Origin: Phytohabitans kaempferiae
GTDB lineage: Bacteria; Actinomycetota; Actinomycetes; Mycobacteriales; Micromonosporaceae
Reading direction: 5' to 3'
Assembly (NCBI RefSeq): GCF_042433955.1
Contig: NZ_JBHLUH010000021.1
Location: 62,001-126,000, forward strand
Length of the DNA: 64,000 bases
Each line of letters begins with the position of its first letter. Positions within the stretch are counted from its first letter, which is position 1. The position numbers were made by a program, and so were the translations under genes. The notes under the pieces were generated by a model that was not told the DNA's origin, did no database searches, and saw nothing but the letters and a program-made list of their open reading frames with translations. This document shows positions 23,790 to 31,956 of this stretch, piece by piece.

Positions 23790-26700
23790 GTGTCTGACGA
23801 CTCGTTCGTGCACCTGCACGTGCACACCGAGTATTCGATGCTCGACGGCGCTGCCCGCCTGAAAGACCTCTTCAGCGAGACCAAGCGGCTGGAGATGCCG
23901 GCGCTCGCGATGACCGACCATGGCAACCTCTTCGGGGCCTACGACTTCTTCAAGCAGGCCACTGGCGCCGGGGTCAAGCCGATCATCGGTTGCCTCGTCG
24001 CTGGCCAGGAGATCATCACCGCGGATGGGGTCAAGCAGGTCGAGGACGTGCGTGTGGGCGATCGTGTGCTCACGCACAAGGGTCGGTTCCGGCGCGTGAC
24101 GGCGACCATGCGCCGGCCGTACGAGGGGAAGGCATACCGCATCGCCCTGGCCGGGCGCTACGGGCGCACCTTGACCCTCACGGAGGAGCATCCGGTGCTC
24201 GTGCGCGACTCGGAGGGCATCGTCGACTGGCGCAAGCCAGGTGACATCGACGCCGGGCGCCCCTCGACGACCGCGAAGCTCGGGGCTCGCAGGTGGAATT
24301 CCTGGGTGTGCCTGCCGAAGCTCTCGGAGCAGAGCGGCACCGTCGAGATCCTGCCGCTGCTTCCCGAGGGTTTTCGCGAGGTCGGCGGCACAATCGTCCG
24401 CTCGTACCCTTCGCGTTTCCGCGCGGATGAGACGTGGCCGATGGTTCCGGCCGTCCTGGAGCTGGACGCCGACTTCGGATACCTGCTCGGTCTGTACGCG
24501 GCGGAGGGAAGCCTCCAGGTCCGCGAGGGCATGCTGACCGGTGGCATCACCTTCAGCCTGAACATCTCCGAGCGTCACCTGGCCGGCCGGGTCGCGACCA
24601 TCCTCTCCCGCTACGGCACCCCGACTCAGGTGTACGAGCGGCCAGAGCGCGGCCTGCTGGAGGTCCGGTGCCGCAACGTGCCGTTGGCGCACGTGTGCGC
24701 GGCTCTCGTCGGCAAGGGAGCGCACCACAAGAGGGTTCCTGAGGAGATTCTCTGCGGCCCCCGCGAAGCGCGGGAGGGCTTCCTGGAAGGGCTGCTCGAC
24801 GGCGACGGGCGAAACCCGTCGAGTCCTTCCAACCCGGCGGGCTTCCGCAATCTGAAGACTGCCTCCCGCTCGCTCGCCTGGGGAACGCGTGCTCTTCTCG
24901 CCGACCTCGGGCATTTCGTCACCGTCACCGAGGGCGCTGTCGGTGGTGGCCTCTCGCCGGACCAGGAGGACACGCCCCGGCGCTGGTACGTCGTCAGCTA
25001 CGCACCGCGCCGTGCGTACGCGCGCACTCTCGAAGACGAGCGGTACGTCTACCGTCCCATCGCGGAGGTGGAGGCGTTCCATCTCCGGACGGAGGTCTTC
25101 AACTTCGAGGTCGAGGAAGACAACTCCTACGTCTCCGACTTCATCCTCCACAACTGCGAGATGTACCTGACGCCCAACAGCGACCGGCGGGATCGGACCC
25201 GTGTGCGGTGGGCCGACGGTGGGGAGAACGACGTCTCCGGCGGCGGCGCCTACACGCACATGACCATGCTCGCGGCCGACGCCGAAGGGCTGCAAAATCT
25301 CTTCCGCCTCGGCTCGTTCGCCAGCCTGGAGGGCTACTTCTACAAGCCGCGCGCCGACCGCGAGCTGCTCAACCGATACGCCAAGGGCCTCATCGCCACC
25401 ACCGGCTGTCCCTCCGGCGAGATCCAGACCTGGCTGCGCATCGGCGACTTCGAGAAGGCGTGCGCGTCGGCGGCGGAGTTTCGCGACATCTTCGGCCCGG
25501 ACAACTTCTACCTCGAGGTGATGGACCACGGGCTCGACATCGAGACCCGCATCCGCGCCGACCTGATCCGCCTCGGCAAGCGGCTCAACCTCAAGCCGGT
25601 GGCCACCAACGACCTGCACTACACGTTCGACCGCGACGCCGACGCGCACGAGGTGCTGCTCTGCGTGCAGTCCGGCTCGACGCTCGCCGACCCCAAGCGG
25701 TTCAAGTTCGACGCCCGCGACTTCTACCTCAAGTCGCCGGCCGAGATGCGCAAGCTGTGGGACTCCGAGGTGCCCGGCGCCTGCGACCACACGCTGGAGA
25801 TCGCGGAGAAGGTCGGCGACTACTCGGCGCTGTTCGCCTCGCGCAACCTCATGCCGCAGTTCCCGGTGCCGGCGGGGGAGAGCGAGGAGTCGTTCCTGCG
25901 CAAGGAGGTCATGCGCGGGCTGGAGCGGCGCTTCCCGCAGGGCGTACCGGACGACCGGCGGGCCCAGGCGGAGTACGAGCTCGACGTCATCATCAAGATG
26001 GGCTTCCCGGGCTACTTCCTGGTGACCGCCGACCTCGTGGCGTACGCGAAGCGGGAGGGCATCCGGGTCGGTCCGGGGCGTGGCTCCGCGGCGGGCGCGC
26101 TGATCGCGTACGCGCTGGGCATCACCGAGCTCGACCCGATGCAGCACGGCCTGCTGTTCGAGCGGTTCCTCAACCCCGACCGCATCTCGATGCCCGACAT
26201 CGACATGGACTTCGACGAGCGCCGGCGTGGCGACATGATCCGGTACGCGACGGAAAAGTACGGCGAGGAGCGGGTCGCTCAGATCATCACGTACGGCACG
26301 ATCAAGGCGAAGGCTGCGATCAAAGACGCGGCCCGCGTGCTCGGCTACCCGTTCGCGATGGGCGACAAGATCACCAAGGCGATGCCCCCGGCCGTGATGG
26401 GCAAGGACATCCCGCTCGGCGGCATCTTCGACTCCAGCCATCCGCGCTACCCCGAGGCCGTCGAGTTCCGCCAGCTGTACGACAGCGACGGCGAGGTGCA
26501 GAAGATCGTCGACACCGCCAAAGGGCTCGAAGGGCTCAAGCGGCAGTGGGGCGTGCACGCGGCCGGCGTGATCCTCTCCCGCGACCCGCTGGTCGACGTG
26601 CTGCCGATCCACAAGCGCGAGCAGGACGGCGCGATCATCACGCAGTGGGACATGGGCGCCTGCGAGTCCATCGGCCTGCTGAAGATGGACTTCCTCGGCC

Positions 26701-28478
26701 TGCGCAACCTCACGATCCTCGACGACTGCCTGGACGCGATCCGCGACAACCGGGGCATCGACGTCGTGCTCGAAGATCTGCCGCTCGACGACAAGCCGAC
26801 CTACGAGCTGCTCGCCCGGGGTGACACGCTCGGCGTCTTCCAGTTCGACGGCGGTCCGATGCGGGCGCTGCTGCGTTCGATGGTCCCTGACAACTTCGAG
26901 GACATCTCCGCGGTCGGCGCGCTCTACCGCCCCGGCCCGATGGGCGCCAACGCCCACAACGAGTACGCCGACCGCAAGAACAACCGCAAGCCGGTCGTGC
27001 CGATCCATCCCGAGCTGGCCGACGCGCTCGCGGACATCCTGGGCGACACCTACGGGCTGATCGTCTACCAGGAGCAGGTCATGGCGATCGCGCAGAAGGT
27101 GGCCGGCTACACGCTCGGCGCCGCCGACCTGCTGCGCCGGGCGATGGGCAAGAAGAAGAAGGAGATCCTCGACAAGGAGTTCCAGCCGTTCTCGGCCGGC
27201 ATGAAGGCCAACGGCTACTCCGATGCGGCGATCAAGACGCTGTGGGACATCCTGGTCCCGTTCTCCGACTACGCGTTCAACAAGGCCCACTCCGCGGCGT
27301 ACGGCGTGGTGTCGTACTGGACCGCCTACCTCAAGGCCAACTACCCCGCCGAGTACATGAGCGGTCTGCTCACCTCGGTCGGCGACGACAAGGACAAGTC
27401 GGCGGTCTACCTGGCCGAGTGCCGGCGGATGGGCATCAAGGTGCTGCCGCCGGACGTCAACGAGTCGATGGCCCGGTTCGCGGCCGTGGGACAGGACATC
27501 CGCTTCGGCCTCGCCGCGGTGCGCAACGTCGGCACCAACGTGGTCGAGGCGATCATGCGGTGCCGCAAGGAGAAGGGCGCCTACACCGACTTCTACGACT
27601 TCCTGCGCAAGGTCGACGCGGTCGCCTGCAACAAGAAGACGGTCGACGCGCTGATCAAGGCGGGCGCGTTCGACTCGATGGGGCACACGCGCAAGGGACT
27701 GCTCGCGGTGCACGCCGACGCGATCGACTCGTTCATGGACACCAAGCGCAACGAGGCGGTGGGCCAGTTCGACCTCTTCGGCGGCGGTGACGCCGGCGGC
27801 GCGCCGATCGAGGTGACGCCGCAGATCCCGACCGGCGAGTGGGACAAGGGCGACCTGCTCACGTTCGAGCGGGAGATGCTCGGCCTGTACGTCTCCGACC
27901 ATCCGCTCTTCGGCGTCGAGCACGTGCTGCGCGACGCCGCCGACATGTCGATCTCCGCGCTCGCCGAGGAGGGCAATGTCTCGGATGGCGCGGTGATCAC
28001 GCTCGCCGGCATCCTCTCCGGCGTGCAGCGGCGGATCACCAAGCAGGGGCGGGCCTGGGCCTCGGCCACGCTGGAAGACCTCGGTGGCGCGGTCGAGGTG
28101 CTGTTCTTCCCCAACACGTACGAGATCGTCGGCCAGTACATCGCCGAGGACGCCATCGTGGTGGTCAAGGGGCGGGTCGACCGGCGCGACGACCAGCCGA
28201 GGCTGATGGCGATGGACATGTCGCTGCCCGACATCACCGCCGCCGACGAGGTCAAGCCGGTCGTGCTGGCGCTGCCGCCGTCCCGGTGCACGCCGCCGCT
28301 GGTCGAGCGGTTGCGCGAGGTGCTGAGCAGCCATCCCGGCTCGGCCGAGGTGCACGTCAAGCTTGTCAACGGCTCGCGGGCCACCGTGCTGCGGCTCGGC
28401 CCGACCCGGGTCGCGCCGAGCACCGCGCTGATGGCCGACCTCAAGGCGCTCCTCGGCCCCGCCGCGGTCGCCGGCTGA
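23790..28478 (+). CDS. dnaE: DNA polymerase III alpha subunit DnaE with intein
   Basis: Replicative polymerase catalytic subunit. The 1562-aa precursor contains a 388-aa intein; spliced DnaE would be 1174 aa, normal for actinobacteria. The PHP domain begins at Phe-Val-His-Leu-His-Val-His-Thr-Glu-Tyr-Ser. The palm motif Pro-Asp-Ile-Asp-Met-Asp-Phe-Asp carries the catalytic aspartates, and a helix-hairpin-helix and OB fold follow near the C-terminus. The GTG at 23790 has GAGGGGGG seven bases upstream. In high-GC actinobacteria this dnaE1 type is the essential replicase. Confidence 0.96.
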   Translation: MSDDSFVHLHVHTEYSMLDGAARLKDLFSETKRLEMPALAMTDHGNLFGAYDFFKQATGAGVKPIIGCLVAGQEIITADGVKQVEDVRVGDRVLTHKGRFRRVTATMRRPYEGKAYRIALAGRYGRTLTLTEEHPVLVRDSEGIVDWRKPGDIDAGRPSTTAKLGARRWNSWVCLPKLSEQSGTVEILPLLPEGFREVGGTIVRSYPSRFRADETWPMVPAVLELDADFGYLLGLYAAEGSLQVREGMLTGGITFSLNISERHLAGRVATILSRYGTPTQVYERPERGLLEVRCRNVPLAHVCAALVGKGAHHKRVPEEILCGPREAREGFLEGLLDGDGRNPSSPSNPAGFRNLKTASRSLAWGTRALLADLGHFVTVTEGAVGGGLSPDQEDTPRRWYVVSYAPRRAYARTLEDERYVYRPIAEVEAFHLRTEVFNFEVEEDNSYVSDFILHNCEMYLTPNSDRRDRTRVRWADGGENDVSGGGAYTHMTMLAADAEGLQNLFRLGSFASLEGYFYKPRADRELLNRYAKGLIATTGCPSGEIQTWLRIGDFEKACASAAEFRDIFGPDNFYLEVMDHGLDIETRIRADLIRLGKRLNLKPVATNDLHYTFDRDADAHEVLLCVQSGSTLADPKRFKFDARDFYLKSPAEMRKLWDSEVPGACDHTLEIAEKVGDYSALFASRNLMPQFPVPAGESEESFLRKEVMRGLERRFPQGVPDDRRAQAEYELDVIIKMGFPGYFLVTADLVAYAKREGIRVGPGRGSAAGALIAYALGITELDPMQHGLLFERFLNPDRISMPDIDMDFDERRRGDMIRYATEKYGEERVAQIITYGTIKAKAAIKDAARVLGYPFAMGDKITKAMPPAVMGKDIPLGGIFDSSHPRYPEAVEFRQLYDSDGEVQKIVDTAKGLEGLKRQWGVHAAGVILSRDPLVDVLPIHKREQDGAIITQWDMGACESIGLLKMDFLGLRNLTILDDCLDAIRDNRGIDVVLEDLPLDDKPTYELLARGDTLGVFQFDGGPMRALLRSMVPDNFEDISAVGALYRPGPMGANAHNEYADRKNNRKPVVPIHPELADALADILGDTYGLIVYQEQVMAIAQKVAGYTLGAADLLRRAMGKKKKEILDKEFQPFSAGMKANGYSDAAIKTLWDILVPFSDYAFNKAHSAAYGVVSYWTAYLKANYPAEYMSGLLTSVGDDKDKSAVYLAECRRMGIKVLPPDVNESMARFAAVGQDIRFGLAAVRNVGTNVVEAIMRCRKEKGAYTDFYDFLRKVDAVACNKKTVDALIKAGAFDSMGHTRKGLLAVHADAIDSFMDTKRNEAVGQFDLFGGGDAGGAPIEVTPQIPTGEWDKGDLLTFEREMLGLYVSDHPLFGVEHVLRDAADMSISALAEEGNVSDGAVITLAGILSGVQRRITKQGRAWASATLEDLGGAVEVLFFPNTYEIVGQYIAEDAIVVVKGRVDRRDDQPRLMAMDMSLPDITAADEVKPVVLALPPSRCTPPLVERLREVLSSHPGSAEVHVKLVNGSRATVLRLGPTRVAPSTALMADLKALLGPAAVAG
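23991..25154 (+). mobile_element. Intein with LAGLIDADG homing endonuclease in DnaE PHP domain
   Basis: In-frame insert between Gly67 and the Cys that follows in the spliced protein. It starts with Cys68, as block A Cys-Leu-Val-Ala-Gly-Gln-Glu-Ile, and ends Ile-Leu-His-Asn before Cys+1. Block B appears as Thr-Glu-Glu-His-Pro-Val-Leu and block F as Phe-Asn-Phe-Glu-Val-Glu-Glu-Asp-Asn-Ser. Two dodecapeptide motifs (Leu-Leu-Gly-Leu-Tyr-Ala-Ala-Glu-Gly near precursor residue 231; Leu-Glu-Gly-Leu-Leu-Asp-Gly-Asp-Gly near 331) point to a homing endonuclease. All splicing residues (Cys1, penultimate His, Asn, Cys+1) are present. Codon use looks less GC-biased than dnaE. Confidence 0.95.
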
Positions 28479-28575
28479 GCCTGGCGATGGCAGGCCGCCG
28501 CTCCACCGGGGCAGGTCGCGTGGCGGTGGTGGACCTGTCGCGCCGGGCGCCCCGCGGGCCTGAGAAGATCGGGCG

Positions 28576-29448
28576 GTGAGCGCGACCATGGACGGCGGTG
28601 AGCCGGGCGCCCCGCGTCCGGGGGAGGCCGGCGCGGAGGCGCGGCGCAAGCTCTGGTCCCCGCTGGCTGCCGCGCTGGTCGTGGCGCTCGGCCTGACCAT
28701 CCTCGGCGGGCCGCTCGGCTGGCTGTGGTCGGCGCTGGCGCCGGACGTACCGCTGATCAAGACGGAGGGCGGGGCGCGGCTGACCGACCCGCAGCCGGAG
28801 GAGTTCGTGGCGGCGGATGGCTGGTTCACGCTGCTCGGGCTGGGGTTCGGCATCGTCGCCGCGATCATGGTGTGGCTGCTGTTGCGCCGCCAGCGTGGCC
28901 CGCTCGTGCTGCTCGGCCTCACCGTGGGCACGGTGGGCGCGGCGGTGGTCGCATGGTGGCTGGGGAGCGTCGTCGGGCATGACGAGTTCGACAGGCTGGC
29001 CGCCAGCGCGCCGGTTGGCACGCCGCTCAGCCAGCCCGCCGAGTTGCGGGCCGGTGGCTTCGAGTGGCTGTGGGGCGTGATCCCCACGCTCCAGGGCGAC
29101 CTGCTGCTCCCCGCGTTCGGGGCGGTGGTCACCTACACGCTGCTCGCCGGCTGGTCGCGCTACCCCTCGCTCGTCCCCGAGACGGAGCCCGAGCCGATGC
29201 TCGCGCCGGGTCCGCTGCTCGCCCTGGAGCCGGGCTCGCGGCCGCCGCTGGCGCTGGAGGCCGCGCCGGGCAGCGGTGCGGTGCCGCCGGCCGGCGCGTG
29301 GCAGCCGCCGCCGATACCGCCGGCTCCTGGGCCTGACTGGCGCCCGCAGCAGGTCAACGGCATGGGGATCGACGGCGGTCCGGCGAAGGACACCATGCCC
29401 GGCGCCGGCCCGTGGGCCTCGCCGCCACCGGGCCCGGACCGCTCCTGA
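28576..29448 (+). CDS. Four-helix membrane protein, possibly DUF2567-like
   Basis: Function unknown. The 290-aa protein has four hydrophobic segments (residues ~30-55, ~83-103, ~107-130, ~172-195), with an extracytoplasmic loop after the first. A C-terminal Pro/Gly-rich tail of about 90 residues follows. The topology and place next to dnaE resemble the actinobacterial DUF2567 proteins; the family link is tentative. The GTG lies 97 nt after dnaE. The 197-bp gap after the gene holds copy 3 of the 47-bp repeat. Confidence 0.65.
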   Translation: MSATMDGGEPGAPRPGEAGAEARRKLWSPLAAALVVALGLTILGGPLGWLWSALAPDVPLIKTEGGARLTDPQPEEFVAADGWFTLLGLGFGIVAAIMVWLLLRRQRGPLVLLGLTVGTVGAAVVAWWLGSVVGHDEFDRLAASAPVGTPLSQPAELRAGGFEWLWGVIPTLQGDLLLPAFGAVVTYTLLAGWSRYPSLVPETEPEPMLAPGPLLALEPGSRPPLALEAAPGSGAVPPAGAWQPPPIPPAPGPDWRPQQVNGMGIDGGPAKDTMPGAGPWASPPPGPDRS

Positions 29449-29497
29449 CGATTCTTTCGGGCTGCCGCGATGTCCGTCGCGGTCCATGCCGCTGCGC

Positions 29498-29544
29498 GGG
29501 GTCCCCGGGGAGACGTGGAGCGCAGCGGAGCGTCTTCTTGGGGT
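29498..29544 (+). repeat. 47-bp dispersed repeat, copy 3
   Basis: Matches copy 1 at 42 of 47 positions. It lies in the convergent gap between the membrane-protein gene (ends 29448) and the LON-domain gene (ends 29647). The local frame would read Gly-Pro-Arg-Gly-Asp-Val-Glu-Arg-Ser-Gly-Ala, as in copy 1, but no start or RBS is seen. Confidence 0.85.
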
Positions 29545-29646
29545 GCTTTCCCGCGGCCGCATCCTCCGCGGTCCACAAACCCCGGCCCGGCCGCTCACCG
29601 GTGGACCATGACCGGACGACGGCCTCCAGCGCCGGCGGGCCGCCGC

Positions 29647-30372
29647 TCAGTTGGCGCTGATCGGGACGGCCAGCTCGGCCAGGGGGACCGGCACTGCGCG
29701 TACCCGGCCCAGCAGCGCCGCCTCGCGGTTGAGCAGGCGCAGCTCGGCGCGGAGCCGGGTCGCGGTGTCGTCGGCCGCGAGCAGGCGCTGGCGGTCTTCC
29801 ACGGTCAGCGCGGCCGTGGCGGCGACCAGATGGGAGAGCACGGTGGGGTCCTCCGGGAGCTGCTCGCTCACCTCGGCCAGGTCGAGCGTGTCGTCGCTGG
29901 CCCCGTCGGCCCGCATCAGCCGCAGATACCGCCGGAACACCGACAGCACCCGTGGCGCCAGCAGGTCGGCGAGGTCTTCCTGGCCGTCTGGCTCGGGGAG
30001 CCACTCGACCTCACCGGTGAGGTACGGCTGGGAGTCGGTGTCGACGTCGTTGAGGCGGAAGCGGCGGCGGCCGACGGTGACGATGTCGTAGCGCCCGTCG
30101 GGCAGCTCGGTGACCTGGCGCAGCTCGGCGGTGCACCCCACCTCGTGGAGGCTCACGTCGGCGGCGGGCGCGCTGGCACCGGGGGCGGTCGAGAGGGGCG
30201 CCTCCCAGCCGCGCCGGATCGCCACCACACCGAACTCGCGGGGCGTGTCGTCGGGCAGCGCGACGAGGTGGCGCACCAGCTCGCGGTAGCGCTCCTCGAA
30301 AATGTGCAGGGGGAGCACGAGCCCGGGGAAGAGCACCGTTCCCAACGGAAAGACCGGTAGCCGCGGACTCAT
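29647..30372 (-). CDS. LON substrate-binding domain protein
   Basis: A 241-aa cytoplasmic protein made of the LON N-terminal (substrate-binding) domain without the AAA+ and protease parts. The family start Leu-Pro-Val-Phe-Pro-Leu-Gly-Thr-Val-Leu-Phe-Pro-Gly, then His-Ile-Phe-Glu-Glu-Arg-Tyr-Arg, is clear. A helical bundle occupies the C-terminal third. Such stand-alone proteins have no settled function. The ATG at 30372 lies 6 nt after TAGGCT, suggesting a leaderless mRNA, divergent from hisD. Confidence 0.88.
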   Translation of the reverse strand: MSPRLPVFPLGTVLFPGLVLPLHIFEERYRELVRHLVALPDDTPREFGVVAIRRGWEAPLSTAPGASAPAADVSLHEVGCTAELRQVTELPDGRYDIVTVGRRRFRLNDVDTDSQPYLTGEVEWLPEPDGQEDLADLLAPRVLSVFRRYLRLMRADGASDDTLDLAEVSEQLPEDPTVLSHLVAATAALTVEDRQRLLAADDTATRLRAELRLLNREAALLGRVRAVPVPLAELAVPISAN

Positions 30373-30378
30373 CCAAGA

Positions 30379-30384
30379 AGCCTA
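30379..30384 (-). promoter_or_regulatory. Putative -10 box, leaderless LON-domain gene
   Basis: On the minus strand TAGGCT ends 6 nt before the ATG at 30372, matching TANNNT spacing for a leaderless transcript. No Shine-Dalgarno is present. Confidence 0.5.
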
Positions 30385-30447
30385 ACGGAGGAGTCTCAGT
30401 GCCTGGACCGGCCGGACGGGCGTGGATGGGTCGGGAGAGATGCCGCA

Positions 30448-30453
30448 TAAACT
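30448..30453 (+). promoter_or_regulatory. Putative -10 box, leaderless hisD
   Basis: TAAACT ends 6 nt before the hisD GTG at 30460; no Shine-Dalgarno precedes it. With the divergent box at 30379-30384 it suggests back-to-back leaderless promoters in the 87-bp gap. Confidence 0.5.
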
Positions 30454-30459
30454 CGGTAC

Positions 30460-31830
30460 GTGCTTAACCGGATCGACCTGCGCGGCAGTGCCACCGACCC
30501 ACGTGGCCTGCTGCCCCGTGCCCAGCTCGACGTCTCCGCAGCGGTCGACACGATCCGTCCGCTCGTGGAGGCGGTGCGGGAGCATGGGTTCGCCGCGATC
30601 CGGGAGGCGACCGAGCGCTTCGACGGGGTGCGGCTGGAGGGGCTGCGAGTGCCGGCCGAGGCGATCGCGGCCGCGGAGGGGGCGCTCGACCCCGACGTGC
30701 GGGCGGCGCTGACCGAGGCGATCAGCCGGGCCCGCAAGGTCCACTCCGACCAGCGGCGCACCGACGTGACCACGCGGGTGGTGGCGGGCGGCACGGTCAC
30801 CGAGCGGTGGGTGCCGGTCTCCCGCGTGGGGCTCTACGTGCCGGGCGGCCTGGCCATGTACCCGTCGACCGTGGTCATGAACGTCGTGCCCGCCCAGGTC
30901 GCCGGCGTCGAAGGGCTGGTGATCACGAGCCCGCCCCAGGTGGAAAACGGCGGCCTGCCCGACGCCCGCGTGCTCGCCGCGTGCGCGCTGCTCGGCGTCG
31001 ACGAGGTGTACGCGGTGGGCGGCGCCCAGGCGATCGCGATGCTGGCGTACGGGTCCGACGACCCGGCCGGCGAGCGGGTCGCGCCGGTCGACATGATCAC
31101 CGGGCCGGGCAACGTCTGGGTCACCGCTGCCAAGCGGCTGCTGCGCGGGGTCGTGGGCATCGACGCCGAGGCGGGGCCCACCGAGATCGCGATCCTCGCC
31201 GACGACACGGCCGACCCGGTGCACGTCGCGGCCGACCTGATCAGCCAGGCCGAGCACGACCCGCTCGCGGCGAGCGTGTTGGTCACGCCCTCGGCGGCGC
31301 TGGTCGAGGCGGTCGAGGTCGAGCTGGCCCGCCAGGTGGCCGCCACCAAGCACACCGGGCGGATCACCGAGGCGCTGACCGGCCCGCAGTCGGGCGCCGT
31401 GCTGGTCGACGACCTGGAGCAGGGCCTGCGGGTCGTCGACGCGTACGCGGCGGAGCATCTTGAGATCCAGACCGTCGACGCGCGGGTCTGGGCGCTGCGC
31501 GTCCGCAACGCCGGCGCGGTCTTCGTGGGCGCGTGGTCGCCGGTCTCGCTCGGTGACTACCTCGCCGGCTCCAACCACGTGCTCCCCACCGGCGGCTGCG
31601 CGCGCCACTCCTCGGGGCTGTCGGTGCAGTCGTTCCTGCGCGGCATCCACGTGATCGAGTACGACGAGGCGGCCCTCCGCGACGTGGCCGGCCACGTGGT
31701 CACGCTCGCCACGGTCGAGGACCTGCCGGCGCACGGCCAGGCAGTGGAGGCGCGGTTTTCCGCGAGCGCGAGGAGTGAAGGAGCGCGGCGACTGAGCCCC
31801 GCAGTCGCGAGCGAAAGGCAGGCCCAGTGA
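30460..31830 (+). CDS. hisD: Histidinol dehydrogenase HisD with repeat-derived tail
   Basis: Last two oxidation steps of histidine biosynthesis (histidinol to histidine, NAD+). The 456-aa protein has the family Pro-Gly-Gly-Leu-Ala-Met-Tyr-Pro-Ser-Thr-Val, Gly-Pro-Gly-Asn, Glu-His-Asp (zinc site region) and Gly-Gly-Cys-Ala-Arg-His-Ser-Ser-Gly segments. The last ~22 residues (from 31762) are the first unit of the 65-bp repeat read through, because its GTG has become GCG, so this tail is foreign to the family. It starts a his operon. Confidence 0.95.
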   Translation: MLNRIDLRGSATDPRGLLPRAQLDVSAAVDTIRPLVEAVREHGFAAIREATERFDGVRLEGLRVPAEAIAAAEGALDPDVRAALTEAISRARKVHSDQRRTDVTTRVVAGGTVTERWVPVSRVGLYVPGGLAMYPSTVVMNVVPAQVAGVEGLVITSPPQVENGGLPDARVLAACALLGVDEVYAVGGAQAIAMLAYGSDDPAGERVAPVDMITGPGNVWVTAAKRLLRGVVGIDAEAGPTEIAILADDTADPVHVAADLISQAEHDPLAASVLVTPSAALVEAVEVELARQVAATKHTGRITEALTGPQSGAVLVDDLEQGLRVVDAYAAEHLEIQTVDARVWALRVRNAGAVFVGAWSPVSLGDYLAGSNHVLPTGGCARHSSGLSVQSFLRGIHVIEYDEAALRDVAGHVVTLATVEDLPAHGQAVEARFSASARSEGARRLSPAVASERQAQ

Positions 31831-31956
31831 GCGCGAGGAGTGAAGGAGCGCAGCGACTGAGCCCCGCAGTCGCGAGTGAAGGGCGGGCCCAGTGAGCGCG
31901 AGGAGTGAAGGAGCGCGGCGACTGAGCCCTGCGGTCGCGAGCGAAAGGCAGGCCCA
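31762..31956 (+). repeat. 65-bp tandem array of 22-aa mini-ORFs between hisD and hisC
   Basis: Three 65-bp units begin at 31762, 31827 and 31892. Units 2 and 3 begin with GTG and encode 22 residues ending in TGA, whose stop overlaps the next GTG as GTGA; the last overlap starts hisC at 31957. Unit 1 begins GCG and is fused in frame to hisD. An AGG-rich ribosome-site-like stretch precedes each GTG. The sequences GAGCGCGAGGAGTGA and CCCCGCAGTCGCGA are shared with the 89-bp array at 18855. Confidence 0.88.

Noticed and set aside
23786..23791. TAGGGT as a leaderless -10 for dnaE
   Set aside because: It overlaps the start codon itself; the GAGGGGGG ribosome site explains the start better.
23751..29132. 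1793-codon open frame on the minus strand opposite dnaE
   Set aside because: It is a high-GC shadow of dnaE and its intein; it has no domain, start or RBS, and dnaE is certain.
29449..29646. Small gene reading through the 47-bp repeat
   Set aside because: The frame resembles copy 1 but has no start with RBS and is not coupled to a neighbour.
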